From assembly GCF_014698475.1 (NCBI RefSeq), contig NZ_JACJTB010000018.1, forward strand, positions 45,785 to 109,784: a stretch of DNA of 64,000 bases, given 5' to 3'. The notes under the pieces are model-generated. The model worked only from the letters and a program-made list of their open reading frames with translations. It made no database searches and was not told where the DNA came from. Shown here one piece after another: positions 45,715 through 55,633 of this stretch. Position 1 is the first letter of the stretch. Each line of letters begins with the position of its first letter. This DNA is from Nostoc spongiaeforme FACHB-130. GTDB lineage: Bacteria; Cyanobacteriota; Cyanobacteriia; Cyanobacteriales; Nostocaceae. The position numbers were made by a program, and so were the translations under genes.

Positions 45715-47118
45715 TTACGAGGCCATATTTCGCGGTGGAATTTCTCGCCCTTGATGAAATTGTTTTTCTAACTTACCTAAACCAAACCAAATTCCGCCAC
45801 CAAATAATACAGCTAAGTTAGCAATAATTACAGTGATATGAGAAATATCTCCAGGAAATAATACTGATAAAGACAAGAAACTCCAAACTAATGCTGTTGC
45901 TATCACTACTCCTACACGCAACCTTTGGAAGTTTTTTAGGGCAGTTCGACAACTAATGCAATGTTTGGTGTGGGAATGGTATCTATCTAATAAAGCTTCT
46001 TTGGGTAGTGGCGGCGGTAAGGTTTTTCCTGGAAATGATTCTGCACAATATTGCTTGACCCAAGAACGTAATTGAAATACAAAAATATCCGCTTTAGTTG
46101 GTAAATAAAACGCTTTGGTAAAGTTATCAGTACCACCTTTTTGTTCTAAATAACGTTCTTGGTGATGTAAAAAAATTTGGTCATCTTCGAGTACGCCATT
46201 TTGTCCTAAATGAGAATACCAGCGAGGCGTGAGTTTAATAAATAATCCTGGTAATTTTGATGAGAATTTGAAAGGAAAACGGGCAAATAAGCGACATTCT
46301 CCTTTACGTATAGGAGTTGCATAAACGACTGTTAATGTTCTACCAAATTGCTTGGAGGTGAGATCATGCCACATCAACCCCGGCGCAATAAAAGTGGTAT
46401 CTTGTTTGCCTAAAGTGCCTTTGCGGGGGCCTTCTTGCCAAAGGCCTTTAAAACCCCATTTGCCGGATTCAACAATTTCCAATTCTACGGGCGATACATT
46501 GGCACGGTTGCCAACAGTGCGATGATGAGTATAAGGAATGTGGCTGGAATCGAGAACATTTTCCATTAGTGTCAAAGCATCGTAAGGTAAGTCTCGAAAG
46601 GTATTCAGGCAAACCCAGCCATCTGTATCTTCTTCTAAAACATCAACGATGGGAACCTGTGTTTTGGCAGCATTCTCAGGTTGACCAGGATAAACAAACA
46701 ATAACCCTTGTTTGACTGTGGTTGGTAATGATTTTACACAAGCGCGGGGAGATGTTTCGGCTTTTGTCCCTGGTACTTGTTGAGGAATGCTTTCACATTT
46801 GCCTGTTCCCGAAAATGCCCAGCCGTGATAGGGACATTCTAGCCAGCCATCTTCGTTAACTCTGCCTTCGGAAAGTGGGGCTAAACGGTGCGGACATTGG
46901 TCTTCAAAGGCTCGCCACGTTTGTTCATTTTTGTCCCACCACAAAACTAAGTCTCGCTCTAGTAAAGTGAAGCGTGTTAGCTGGGATTTATCTAAGTCGG
47001 CGACGTAGTGGACTGGATACCAAACTTCTAACCAATCAAAGCGTTCTGGGTCTAGTCCACCAGCAGGTAAATTTTCTGTGGTTGTTGGGGATAATGGCTC
47101 TAACAGGCTGTTGGACAT
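45715..47118 (-). CDS. PaO-like Rieske oxygenase (pheophorbide a oxygenase family)
   Basis: 467 aa. The Rieske [2Fe-2S] ligands are C75-x-H77 and C95-x2-H98 (QCPHRLAPL and ECPYHGWAF). The mononuclear iron site follows in ENVLDSSHIPYTHH. A CxxC pair (HCISC) occurs in the C-terminal region, as in plant PaO/Tic55 proteins, with two hydrophobic segments after it (VGVVIATALVWSFL and ITVIIANLAVLFGGGIWFG) anchoring the protein in a membrane. The plant enzyme opens the chlorophyll ring; in cyanobacteria the substrate is not established. It diverges from the PAP/fibrillin gene, so the two may be co-regulated. Confidence 0.9.
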   Translation of the reverse strand: MSNSLLEPLSPTTTENLPAGGLDPERFDWLEVWYPVHYVADLDKSQLTRFTLLERDLVLWWDKNEQTWRAFEDQCPHRLAPLSEGRVNEDGWLECPYHGWAFSGTGKCESIPQQVPGTKAETSPRACVKSLPTTVKQGLLFVYPGQPENAAKTQVPIVDVLEEDTDGWVCLNTFRDLPYDALTLMENVLDSSHIPYTHHRTVGNRANVSPVELEIVESGKWGFKGLWQEGPRKGTLGKQDTTFIAPGLMWHDLTSKQFGRTLTVVYATPIRKGECRLFARFPFKFSSKLPGLFIKLTPRWYSHLGQNGVLEDDQIFLHHQERYLEQKGGTDNFTKAFYLPTKADIFVFQLRSWVKQYCAESFPGKTLPPPLPKEALLDRYHSHTKHCISCRTALKNFQRLRVGVVIATALVWSFLSLSVLFPGDISHITVIIANLAVLFGGGIWFGLGKLEKQFHQGREIPPRNMAS

Positions 47119-47256
47119 AATGAGTGAGATGCGTCAAGTAATAATTGTCTACCCACCAAAAATGTAACAATTTTTTAACGACGATGGCAGGCAAGCAGCA
47201 TGAAATCAGCCAATGGTCTAAATTAACAAGCAGTTGCACAAAACAATTTCAACACT

Positions 47257-48009
47257 ATGGCAGTAGACACAAGGGAATGTGCAGAGGTGAAACTAGCTTT
47301 ACGTCAGGCGTTGGCTGCTTGTGGTGGCAATACTAAGGATGAAACTGTAATTGCTGCGATTGAAAATCTGCGACTTGTTAACCCAAATCCAGCGCCAGCT
47401 CGTAACGGTAAGCTATTAGATAGTAATTGGCTATTAATTAGTGCGCCTAATTTTCCTGGTGGTGAACGGTTGGCAAATGGTAAGTTTGCTTACACTCTTG
47501 GTCGTCTGGCTTTTAATATGTTTCAGCCGACAAAACTGAAATTAGTAATTGACCGAGTTTCACAACCTGTTTTTTTATTAGGGAATGGCGAACAGCGCAG
47601 TCACGATATTGTTGTGGAATTTACAACAGTTGATGAAAATTATCCGCAAATATCTGGGGTTGTGCGGAATTTGGGTGTGTGTGAACCGATTAGTGATACC
47701 GTGCTACAAGTCAAATTTACTGGGGGCATTTTAGCACCACAAGACCCAACTAAAATGGATGAATGGCGTACAGTTTTTGGTCAGCAGAGTCAAAATGTCA
47801 AACGCAGTTTTAAAGACAGTTTGATGTTGGGTTTCTTGAAGTTAATGTTTGGTCTGGTTCCACCACAAGGAATCAACTCTGAGACTGGAGAAGTTAAGTT
47901 TATCATGGAGCGATCGCCTAAAGGTCGGCTAGAAATTCTCTATCTTGATGAGGAGTTGCGAATCACTTATGGCGAAAAGGGAACCATTTTAGTATGTGAA
48001 AGGCAATAG
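47257..48009 (+). CDS. PAP/fibrillin family protein
   Basis: 250 aa, plastid-lipid-associated protein (fibrillin) family, which binds lipids or carotenoids in thylakoids and plastoglobules. Matching features are the N-terminal helical part (LRQALAACGGNT, IENLRLVNPNPAPA), LLDSNWLLISAP (family block), and the terminal block GRLEILYLDEELRITYG. There is no signal peptide. It diverges from the PaO-like oxygenase gene with 138 bases between, a shared promoter region consistent with a common role in chlorophyll or membrane stress; that link is inference. Confidence 0.9.
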   Translation: MAVDTRECAEVKLALRQALAACGGNTKDETVIAAIENLRLVNPNPAPARNGKLLDSNWLLISAPNFPGGERLANGKFAYTLGRLAFNMFQPTKLKLVIDRVSQPVFLLGNGEQRSHDIVVEFTTVDENYPQISGVVRNLGVCEPISDTVLQVKFTGGILAPQDPTKMDEWRTVFGQQSQNVKRSFKDSLMLGFLKLMFGLVPPQGINSETGEVKFIMERSPKGRLEILYLDEELRITYGEKGTILVCERQ

Positions 48010-48083
48010 CATATTTTATAAGAATTCAGAACTCAGGAGTCAGAAGTCAGAATTTAACAGCAATTCACAACTATTTATTTGTT

Positions 48084-48124
48084 GAGCCAGAATAATTTTA
48101 CGTAATCTGCCAACATTCTGGCTC
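48084..48124. promoter_or_regulatory. perfect 10-bp inverted repeat upstream of arsR
   Basis: GAGCCAGAAT / ATTCTGGCTC with a 21-base spacer, 45 bases before the arsR start. It could be a terminator-like stem for the upstream gene or an operator for ArsR. There is no T-run after it. Confidence 0.45.
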
Positions 48125-48168
48125 CTGGATTCTTACAATATTTCTATTCCCCACTCCCACTCATCCTC

Positions 48169-48489
48169 ATGCAAACTCCCTCTACTTTTCCAAATTTAAT
48201 TGCTGCGGGCTTTCATGCACTTTCCGATCCGTTACGAATTAATGTGCTAGAACTATTGCGACAGCAAGAACTTTGTGTATGTGATTTATGTGATGTTTTG
48301 AGTGTAAGTCAATCAAAACTCTCGTTTCACCTCAAAACTTTGAAGGACGCTGGTTTAGTTAATTCCCGTCAAGAAGGACGTTGGATTTATTACAGTTTAA
48401 ATATTCCGCAGTTTAGTGTTTTAGAACAGTATTTAGCAGGTTATCGTCAGCATAGTTTAATATCACCTGTACGCTCTTGTTGTGATTAA
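48169..48489 (+). CDS. arsR: ArsR/SmtB-family metalloregulatory repressor
   Basis: 106 aa, winged-helix repressor. The arsenic-sensing motif E34-L-C36-V-C38-D-L-C41 lies in the alpha-3 region; the recognition helix is SVSQSKLSFHLKTLKDAGL; the wing is REGRWIYYSL. A C-terminal SCC (C104-C105) may add thiol ligands. With As(III) bound it should leave the DNA and derepress arsenic genes. None is adjacent; the nearest are arsM-PiT-arsS 22 kb away, with a palindrome at the promoter. No ribosome site is obvious. Confidence 0.92.
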   Translation: MQTPSTFPNLIAAGFHALSDPLRINVLELLRQQELCVCDLCDVLSVSQSKLSFHLKTLKDAGLVNSRQEGRWIYYSLNIPQFSVLEQYLAGYRQHSLISPVRSCCD

Positions 48490-48522
48490 ATCAAGACTTG
48501 TTATTTTTGTATAGAAGCAAAA

Positions 48523-48550
48523 CCCCCGACTTATTGAAGAAGTCGGGGAT
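48523..48550 (+). terminator. CCCCGACTT hairpin after arsR (copy 4)
   Basis: CCCCCGACTT / AAGTCGGGG stem 34 bases after the arsR stop. The same repeat family occurs at 550, 16160, 18561 and 63832. Confidence 0.55.
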
Positions 48551-48601
48551 ATGAACACTACGAATTAGTACAAATTAGAAGACTGAAACTGAATATTAGG
48601 A

Positions 48602-50362
48602 CTAACGTACTTTAGTATCTGGTACAACTGGTAATTTAGGTTTTTGTTGTGCTTGTAATTTTTGTTGGGCGATGGGTTGATTAGCTAATGCTAAGGCATT
48701 TTTGGGATCAAGTTGTAAGGTGGCGGTAAAAGTATTGACAGCATCTTCTAATTTACCCAATCTCAATAAAGCAACGCCTTTACCTGCTAAGATATTTGCA
48801 TCCATAGGCGCTAAAGTACTAGCTTGGTTATAAGCATTAATCGCCTCATCATATCGAGCTAAATTAAATAGAACTATGCCTCGGTTGTACCATCCTTGGG
48901 GTAAATTAGGGTTGATACCGATCGCTCTATCCGCAGATACTAAGGCTTCTTGATTTCTCGATAAATGCCACAAAACCACACTCCTGTTAGCCCAAATATT
49001 GGCTATGAGTGATTGATCTGTGAATTTGCCCACATTTTCTAAGGCTTTATTATAAGCTGCTAGGGATGCGGAATAGCGGTCTAAGGTTTTGAGAATTCTG
49101 CCTTTATTAAACCAAGCTTGGGCATATTTCGGATTAATTTCGGTGGCGCGATCGCTACTAGCAGTTGCATCAGAATATCTGCCTAAATACCATTGAGTTG
49201 CAGCACGATTATTCCATGCTTCAGCATAGTTGGGATTGAGGGCGATCGCTCTTTCGATTGAGGCTAATCCTTCTTCATAACTTCCTAATCCAGCTAAGGC
49301 GATTCCTCTTTCTTGCCAAGCTAAGGCGGGGCTAACATCACCCCAACGACTATCACCTTGGAGTGCTTGTTCGGCGGCTGCTTGTGCTTCTTTAAATTTA
49401 CCTAATTTGTTGAAGCTGGCACTTTGGCTGGCTAAAGCCAAAGCATAATTAGGACTTAGTTTGACAGCAAATTCATAAGAAACTGCCGCTTGTTCTGGTT
49501 TACTAATGGCTGCTAATGCTCTACCATGTTCTAACCAAATATCTGCATCTTTGGGATTCATCGCCACGGCTTGATCAAAGGAAGCGATCGCTTCTTCTAA
49601 TTGACCATTTTTTTTCTGTGCCAAACCTTTAGTATACCAAGCAATTGCAGGTGTAGTTTCACCCCAGTTTTTGTTAACTTTAATGGCTGCGTCACAAGCG
49701 GCGATCGCTTCACTAAATCTGCTTAAATTGGATAATGCTTGACAGTTACCAACTAAGGCTAAAGAATTCTCAGGACTAATTTCTAAGGCGCGGTTATAGG
49801 AAGTAATTGCTGCGTCTAATTGCCCTAATTTACTTTCGCCTAAAGCCCGGTTATACAAGGCTGAAACTGCGGTATGATTGCCCCAGTTACCATCAGAACG
49901 CAAGGCTAAATCACAAGCGGCTATCGCTTCGGCCGTTTTGTTTAAATTTAATAAGGCTTCACATCTTTGGGCTAAAGCTAAAGAATATTTTGGTTGTAGG
50001 CGTAAGGTGCGATCGGCTGACACCAAAGCTTCACTATATTTGGCTTGCTTGAGTAAAATTTCTGTGCGGGTAATCCAAATTTCTGGTTCGTCGGGTTTGA
50101 TCGCAATGCCTTGATTACAAGCTGCGATCGCTTCATCATATTTCTTTTCCTCTCCCAACAACTTACAAAAATTTGCCCAATAGTCAAAGTCTTTAATTTC
50201 TAACTTTTCTTCAGCAAACAAACTTGTTGGTACTAACGAATTTGCTAATACCAAAACTGCCGTTAGTCCCCCGACAATACTGCTAGATTTGACTGCTTTA
50301 CTTAACCAGTTATTAATAGCTTGTCTGCGTCCTGGCTGGGTATTAGCATGAAAATGTCTCAT
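48602..50362 (-). CDS. TPR-repeat protein, exported or membrane-anchored
   Basis: 586 aa. One N-terminal hydrophobic segment (about 30-50, SIVGGLTAVLVLANSLVPTSLFAEE) serves as a signal peptide or anchor. About 14 tandem 34-residue TPR units run from about 57 to 570, with the standard W-LG-Y--A--A--P pattern (ALNPNYAEAWNNRAATQWYLGRY is typical). It is a protein-interaction scaffold. It diverges from the GT2-TPS-CHAT gene with a 251-base shared promoter region; TPR proteins are frequent neighbours of CHAT proteases, so a partnership is plausible but unproven. Confidence 0.88.
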   Translation of the reverse strand: MRHFHANTQPGRRQAINNWLSKAVKSSSIVGGLTAVLVLANSLVPTSLFAEEKLEIKDFDYWANFCKLLGEEKKYDEAIAACNQGIAIKPDEPEIWITRTEILLKQAKYSEALVSADRTLRLQPKYSLALAQRCEALLNLNKTAEAIAACDLALRSDGNWGNHTAVSALYNRALGESKLGQLDAAITSYNRALEISPENSLALVGNCQALSNLSRFSEAIAACDAAIKVNKNWGETTPAIAWYTKGLAQKKNGQLEEAIASFDQAVAMNPKDADIWLEHGRALAAISKPEQAAVSYEFAVKLSPNYALALASQSASFNKLGKFKEAQAAAEQALQGDSRWGDVSPALAWQERGIALAGLGSYEEGLASIERAIALNPNYAEAWNNRAATQWYLGRYSDATASSDRATEINPKYAQAWFNKGRILKTLDRYSASLAAYNKALENVGKFTDQSLIANIWANRSVVLWHLSRNQEALVSADRAIGINPNLPQGWYNRGIVLFNLARYDEAINAYNQASTLAPMDANILAGKGVALLRLGKLEDAVNTFTATLQLDPKNALALANQPIAQQKLQAQQKPKLPVVPDTKVR

Positions 50363-50613
50363 ATTTTTTAAAGTTTGTCAATAATATTTAACGTTGCTGA
50401 CAATAATCAATTGCAGTCCGCATCAACTTTAGCAAACACATCTAGGACAAATTAATTTTGCAACCATTCGCAAAAATTAACATCTTTAACTAGGAGAAAC
50501 TGCAAACTTTTATAAATTGTTGGCAACTTAATAAGTTAATCTATATTCTATTGTTCCAATAGATAACTAAAATTTTAAACTCTCAATAAATAAATTAAAA
50601 AAATCTAATTTTT
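50363..50613. promoter_or_regulatory. divergent promoter region of TPR and GT2-TPS-CHAT genes
   Basis: 251 AT-rich bases without a gene or clear operator. No Shine-Dalgarno site is visible before the ATG at 50614. Confidence 0.4.
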
Positions 50614-53600
50614 ATGCAGCCAGTAATTTCTATCATCATCACAGTTTACAACCGCGCCAATTATCTCAAATTAGCCATAGAAAGTGTTTTATCGCAAACT
50701 CGCCCAGACTTTGAACTGCTGATTTGGGATGATGGTTCTACAGATCATAGCCTAGCCATTGCCCGTGAATATGAACAGCGCGATCGCCGCGTGCGGGTAA
50801 TAGCCAGCCAAGATAATCTGGGAGTAGCCAAAGCTTTAAAAGCTGCGATCGCTCAATCTCGTGGTAAATATATCGGTTGGTTAGATAGTGATGATTTACT
50901 CGCCCCCACTGCCCTAGCCCAAACAGCAGCAGTATTAGATGCTAAACCCAATATCGGCTGGGTTTACACCGACTATTTAGACATTGATGAAAACAATACA
51001 ATTCTCAGTTATGGCTATCGTTGTCTAGTACCTTATAGCCGTGAAGAACTGTTAAATCGGTTTATGACATTTCATTTTCGGCTAATTCGCCGTGAAGTGT
51101 TGGAATTGGCCGGAGGAATTGACGAAACACTGGCAACAGTAGAAGATTATGATTTGTGCCTGCGACTGTCAGAAGTTGCGGAAGTAGAGCATATCTATCA
51201 GCCCTTATACTACTATCGCACCCATCCCGAAACATTATCACAGCAACGCAGACAAGAGCAAATCAAAAAAGCCCAACTAGCAATTATCAAGGCACAAAAA
51301 CGCCGACAGCAAATCCAACCTAGCTTACAAAAGAAAGCCCTCATTCCTGGTAGCAAGATAAATTTCCCCGCTATTACCAAAGCTAAAAAGCAAACATTAG
51401 CACTCAGCAACATCGCTTTGCTACTATGCCTCATACCCACAACAGCGATCGCCCAAAACATTACCCCCGCTAATGATGGCACAGGCACAATAGTTAATAC
51501 CCAAGGCAACAACATCAATATTAGTGGTGGTAGCCTCAGCAGCGACAAAGCCAACCTCTTCCACAGCTTCAGCAAATTTGGACTAGATGCCAACCAAACA
51601 GCCAACTTTTTATCCCAACCATCCATCCAAAACATCTTAGGCAGAGTCACAGGTGGAGACGCATCCATCATTAACGGCATAATTCGCGTCAGTGGTGGCA
51701 ATTCCAACTTATATTTAATCAACCCCGCAGGCATTATCTTTGGACAAAATGCCAGTTTAAATGTACCAGCATCTTTTACAGCTACCACAGCCACTCATCT
51801 TGGTTTTGGCAATAATAACTGGTTAAATGCTGTGGGCAGCAACAACTACAGTCAACTTATCGGCACACCCAATAGTTTCGTCTTTGATAGCAGTGTTGCT
51901 AGTGCGATTTTCAACCAAGGTAATTTAGCTGTACCAAATGGTAATAATTTAAGTTTATTTGGCGGCACAGTGGTAAGTACAGGCAGTTTATCTGCCCCTG
52001 GTGGGAACGTCACAATTGCGGCTGTACCGGGAAGTAGTCTACTCAAAGTCAGTTTAGCGGGAAACCCTTTGAGTTTGGAAATTCAACCGTTAAATTCCAC
52101 TAATGATAATTTGCCATCGAATGATTTAGCGACGTTATTAACTGGTGGTGGCGGTGGCAATGCCAATAATTTAGTTGTAGAGAATGGTGAGGTGAAGTTA
52201 ACTGGTTCTGGTTTGACTGTGAGTAATGGTGATGTTGTCGTCAATCAAGCATCTGGGAAAAATGTTACCCTGGCTGCCAACCACAATTTAACACTACCAG
52301 AAAGTCAACTTACTGCCACGAATAACTTAAATTTACTGGCGAAAGATACAGTCAGAGTGCGTGATAGTGTCGCTAAAAATTTCTCAGCAATTGCGGGGAA
52401 TAAACTCACAATTCAAGGCAATCAAGGTATTGATATTTTTGCGATTAATCACTTACAGCAAACGCCTTTTGTTAGTGGTGGTAATCTCTCTTTAGTTAGT
52501 GATGGCAAAATTTCTTTAGACGCGCATTTTGCTAGTGGCGGTAAATTTGCAATTCTCAATTCTCAGCAGCAAGGGGCAGACTTTATTAGTTTAGTTGACC
52601 CAATTTTTAGTTCTAACCAAGATGTTACCTTTGGTAACTATACTGGGCCATCTTTAAAGGTAGAATCCCGTGGTAGTATTACGACTGGCGCAATTGTAAT
52701 TACTGGTGCAGATACCGCCCTTTCTAGTACTACTGCTGATGGTCAAATTTTGAGTAGTCAGCCAGCATTGATTTTACGGGCAGGTGTCAGCAGTTTACAA
52801 GAGGTTACCACTGGTAATCCCTCAGATTTTATTACTAGTGGCTCTTCATTCATATCATCAGGCAGTATATCTTCACCGGGTAATGTGAATGTCACAGGTG
52901 ATATTTCATTTAGTAATTATGGTGGCCCTGTCATTATTAGTGCTACTGGTAATATTACGACTCAAGATATTACTAGCCCAGACAATGAAAATAACATTAG
53001 CGGTAGAGTCGAGCTGACAGCCGGAGGTGATATTAACACTAGCGATATTACCACTGCTAGTTTTGGAACCAGTGGTGCTGTGACTTTAACCGCAGGAGGT
53101 AGCATTACCACGGGTGATATTGATACATCATTTGACAACGAAGGTGATGGTACAGCAGGTCAAGTAAATCTGACAGCCGGAAATAGTATTACCACAGGAG
53201 ATATTGACGCATCTGCCGCAGGTTTTGGAAATGTAATTGCAGGTGCAGTCACACTCCAAGCTGGAACTAGCGGCACATTTGGGCGTAATATTACTTTTAA
53301 TAGCATAGATACTCAAAGTTTTGATTTTAGCGAAGAAGGTATAGCCCAAGGCGGAAATGTCAATGTTTTGGCTTATGGGTTAGTTCGAGGTACAGGCGTG
53401 ATTGCGATAGAAGGTTTTGGTACAGATACAATTAATACCACTGGTTCCACTCAATCAGGCTCAATTACAATTCAACATGATGGCGGGCCAAATAACGTCC
53501 CATTTATTGTTGGCAATTCCGCTACTAATGGAACATTTGGAAATATTGTAAGAAATGATACGCCAACAACTGGTACTTCATTTCCAGTTTTACCCAATGG

Positions 53601-55272
53601 TGGCACAGTTACAGATACAGGTAATGGCGCTAATTTTATTTCTATTAACACACCACCAACTATCACAGCCAATTCACTGTTTTCCGCAAATCAACCGATA
53701 ACTTTTACATTGGGGTCTTTAAATCCGATTACCAGTGATGTGAATAATGACAACTTGACAATTATTTTTGATGCAATTTTATCTGGGACGTTGACATTTC
53801 AAGATGGTACACCAGTTACATCTGGTAGTGTATTAACTTCTAGTACCGTGTTAGTATATACACCACCATCAGGAGCTAGTGGTCAAATTCCGGCTTTTAC
53901 CGTTAGAACTAGTGATGTTGTTTCTCAGTCAGCACCTCAACAAGTCAATATTACTGTTACGCCACCCCAATGTACTATTCTGTGTGTAACACCTCCACAA
54001 CCTCCAGAACCTCCCAAAACTCCACCAATTGATCCCGATTTTCTTCCAGATGAAAAGTTTACGGATAAGGTTGGGAGTTATTTGGGAGAAGGTAAACCAG
54101 CAATTAAAAGTATCGCTGAGGCGCAACAGATTCTCACTAAAATTGAAACTTCTACAGGTGCTAAACCTGCCTTAATTTATGTTTCATTTGTTCCTGCAAG
54201 CATTAAAGAAACTGCTCAATTACCCATTCTTTCTAAAGATAACGACATTCTAGAATTAGTGGTGGTAACGGCTAAGGGTGAACCCATTCGGCAAGTATTA
54301 CCAAATGTAACGCGATCGCAAGTTCTCGCAGCCAGTCGTCAATTAACCAGCGCCGTCACAGACCCCGCCCTGCGTCGTACCTATATCAAACCAGCGCAAC
54401 AACTATACAACTGGTTGATTGCACCCATTGAATCTAGCCTTAAAACCAGAGAAATTAATAACTTAGTTTTTCTTATGGATACGGGATTACGCGCTTTGCC
54501 CGTAGCGGCACTGTATGATGGTCAACAATATTTAGTTGAACGCTATAGTGTTGGTTTAATGCCCAGCCTCAGCTTAACTAATACCCAATATGTTGACATT
54601 AAAAAAGCGCAAGTTTTAGGTATGGGCGCATCGAAATTCATGAACCTCGACCCATTACCAGCAGTCCCCACAGAATTAAACACTATCACTCAGAAAGTTT
54701 GGCAAGGTAAAGCTTTTTTAAACGAAGCCTTCACTTTAAAGAATCTCAAAGCCCAACGACAACAAACACCCTACGGAATTGTTCACCTCGCTACCCACGG
54801 CGAATTTAGAAAAGGTGCGCCCGGTAACTCTTATATTCAATTGTGGGATAGCCAACTGAGAATGGATCAAATGCGTCAACTTGGTTGGAATAACCCCCCT
54901 GTAGAACTAGTAGTACTCAGTGCTTGTCGTACAGCTTTAGGTGATGAAGATGCAGAATTAGGTTTTGCTGGCTTTGCAGTGCAAGCTGGTGCTAAGTCTG
55001 CATTGGCAAGTTTATGGTATGTTTCTGATGAAGGCACATTTAGCTTAATGACTGAATTTTACGAAAAGTTAAAACAAGCCCCAATCAAAGCTGAAGCCCT
55101 CCGACAAGCACAAATAGCCATGCTCAAAGGAGAAGTACGCCTAGAAAACGGTAAACTCAAAACTTCTCATGGTGATTTACCACTACCACCAGTCTTACTA
55201 GAACTTGGTGATAAAAGCCTAACTCATCCTTATTTCTGGTCAGCTTTTACCATGATTGGTAATCCTTGGTAG
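50614..55272 (+). CDS. GT2 glycosyltransferase fused to TPS-domain CHAT protease
   Basis: 1552 aa in one uninterrupted frame. Residues 1-235 are a complete GT2 glycosyltransferase (ISIIITVYNRANYL, IWDDGSTDHS, DxD-type D91-S-D93-D94, VEDYDLCLRL). A hydrophobic signal-like segment follows at 262-285, ending AIAQ. Then comes a two-partner-secretion/filamentous haemagglutinin domain (NPAGIIFGQNASLNVPASF, beta-helix) to about 560, a Gly/Asn/Thr-rich beta-helical region, a cadherin-like segment, a proline linker (about 1125-1145), and a C-terminal CHAT caspase-like domain with H1395 (LATHGEF) and C1438 (LSACRTA). The downstream paralogue has a plain extended signal peptide in place of the GT2 part. 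The fusion makes topology unusual. Confidence 0.9.
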   Translation: MQPVISIIITVYNRANYLKLAIESVLSQTRPDFELLIWDDGSTDHSLAIAREYEQRDRRVRVIASQDNLGVAKALKAAIAQSRGKYIGWLDSDDLLAPTALAQTAAVLDAKPNIGWVYTDYLDIDENNTILSYGYRCLVPYSREELLNRFMTFHFRLIRREVLELAGGIDETLATVEDYDLCLRLSEVAEVEHIYQPLYYYRTHPETLSQQRRQEQIKKAQLAIIKAQKRRQQIQPSLQKKALIPGSKINFPAITKAKKQTLALSNIALLLCLIPTTAIAQNITPANDGTGTIVNTQGNNINISGGSLSSDKANLFHSFSKFGLDANQTANFLSQPSIQNILGRVTGGDASIINGIIRVSGGNSNLYLINPAGIIFGQNASLNVPASFTATTATHLGFGNNNWLNAVGSNNYSQLIGTPNSFVFDSSVASAIFNQGNLAVPNGNNLSLFGGTVVSTGSLSAPGGNVTIAAVPGSSLLKVSLAGNPLSLEIQPLNSTNDNLPSNDLATLLTGGGGGNANNLVVENGEVKLTGSGLTVSNGDVVVNQASGKNVTLAANHNLTLPESQLTATNNLNLLAKDTVRVRDSVAKNFSAIAGNKLTIQGNQGIDIFAINHLQQTPFVSGGNLSLVSDGKISLDAHFASGGKFAILNSQQQGADFISLVDPIFSSNQDVTFGNYTGPSLKVESRGSITTGAIVITGADTALSSTTADGQILSSQPALILRAGVSSLQEVTTGNPSDFITSGSSFISSGSISSPGNVNVTGDISFSNYGGPVIISATGNITTQDITSPDNENNISGRVELTAGGDINTSDITTASFGTSGAVTLTAGGSITTGDIDTSFDNEGDGTAGQVNLTAGNSITTGDIDASAAGFGNVIAGAVTLQAGTSGTFGRNITFNSIDTQSFDFSEEGIAQGGNVNVLAYGLVRGTGVIAIEGFGTDTINTTGSTQSGSITIQHDGGPNNVPFIVGNSATNGTFGNIVRNDTPTTGTSFPVLPNGGTVTDTGNGANFISINTPPTITANSLFSANQPITFTLGSLNPITSDVNNDNLTIIFDAILSGTLTFQDGTPVTSGSVLTSSTVLVYTPPSGASGQIPAFTVRTSDVVSQSAPQQVNITVTPPQCTILCVTPPQPPEPPKTPPIDPDFLPDEKFTDKVGSYLGEGKPAIKSIAEAQQILTKIETSTGAKPALIYVSFVPASIKETAQLPILSKDNDILELVVVTAKGEPIRQVLPNVTRSQVLAASRQLTSAVTDPALRRTYIKPAQQLYNWLIAPIESSLKTREINNLVFLMDTGLRALPVAALYDGQQYLVERYSVGLMPSLSLTNTQYVDIKKAQVLGMGASKFMNLDPLPAVPTELNTITQKVWQGKAFLNEAFTLKNLKAQRQQTPYGIVHLATHGEFRKGAPGNSYIQLWDSQLRMDQMRQLGWNNPPVELVVLSACRTALGDEDAELGFAGFAVQAGAKSALASLWYVSDEGTFSLMTEFYEKLKQAPIKAEALRQAQIAMLKGEVRLENGKLKTSHGDLPLPPVLLELGDKSLTHPYFWSAFTMIGNPW
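51441..52237 (+). repeat. near-identical 796-bp tract, copy A (TPS domain)
   Basis: Aligns without gaps to 55849-56645 with about 20 differences by eye. It begins at a HIP1 octamer (51445-51452) encoding the signal-cleavage region and ends where the two proteins diverge (GDVVVNQ/TQ). Confidence 0.85.
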
Positions 55273-55633
55273 ATCACAGCATTGAGAGACATTGCATAAA
55301 TGCAGGATGAATTAAGCCTTTTTAGCAAAGTTAATTATCGATTTTTTGCGCTTATCTTGCGGGTACTCCTTCGGAGAACTCGTAAGAGTAGCCGCTACCG
55401 CGCCTATGCGCGAAACAAAAAACATCCTGCTAATCAGTAACGCCCATTTATACTGTGATAAACATTGAAAGTTATAGCGGTAGTTGTGGGTCTCAATCCC
55501 CTACTAATTAATTCTGAATCCCTCTCTAATCTGAAAATAGCTATATTGTAAGATTACTTCACATAAATCTGAATATTTTATTGATTTTGTGCAATTCTTG
55601 ACTTAAACAAACTGAATAAGTATATACTTAACT
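55273..55633. other. 361-base intergenic region between the two CHAT genes
   Basis: Contains cyanobacterial repeat motifs near 55362-55425 (GGGTACTCCTTCGGAGAACTCG hairpin and a GCCGCTACCGCGCC segment). The rest is AT-rich leader of the second CHAT gene. No gene is visible. Confidence 0.5.
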
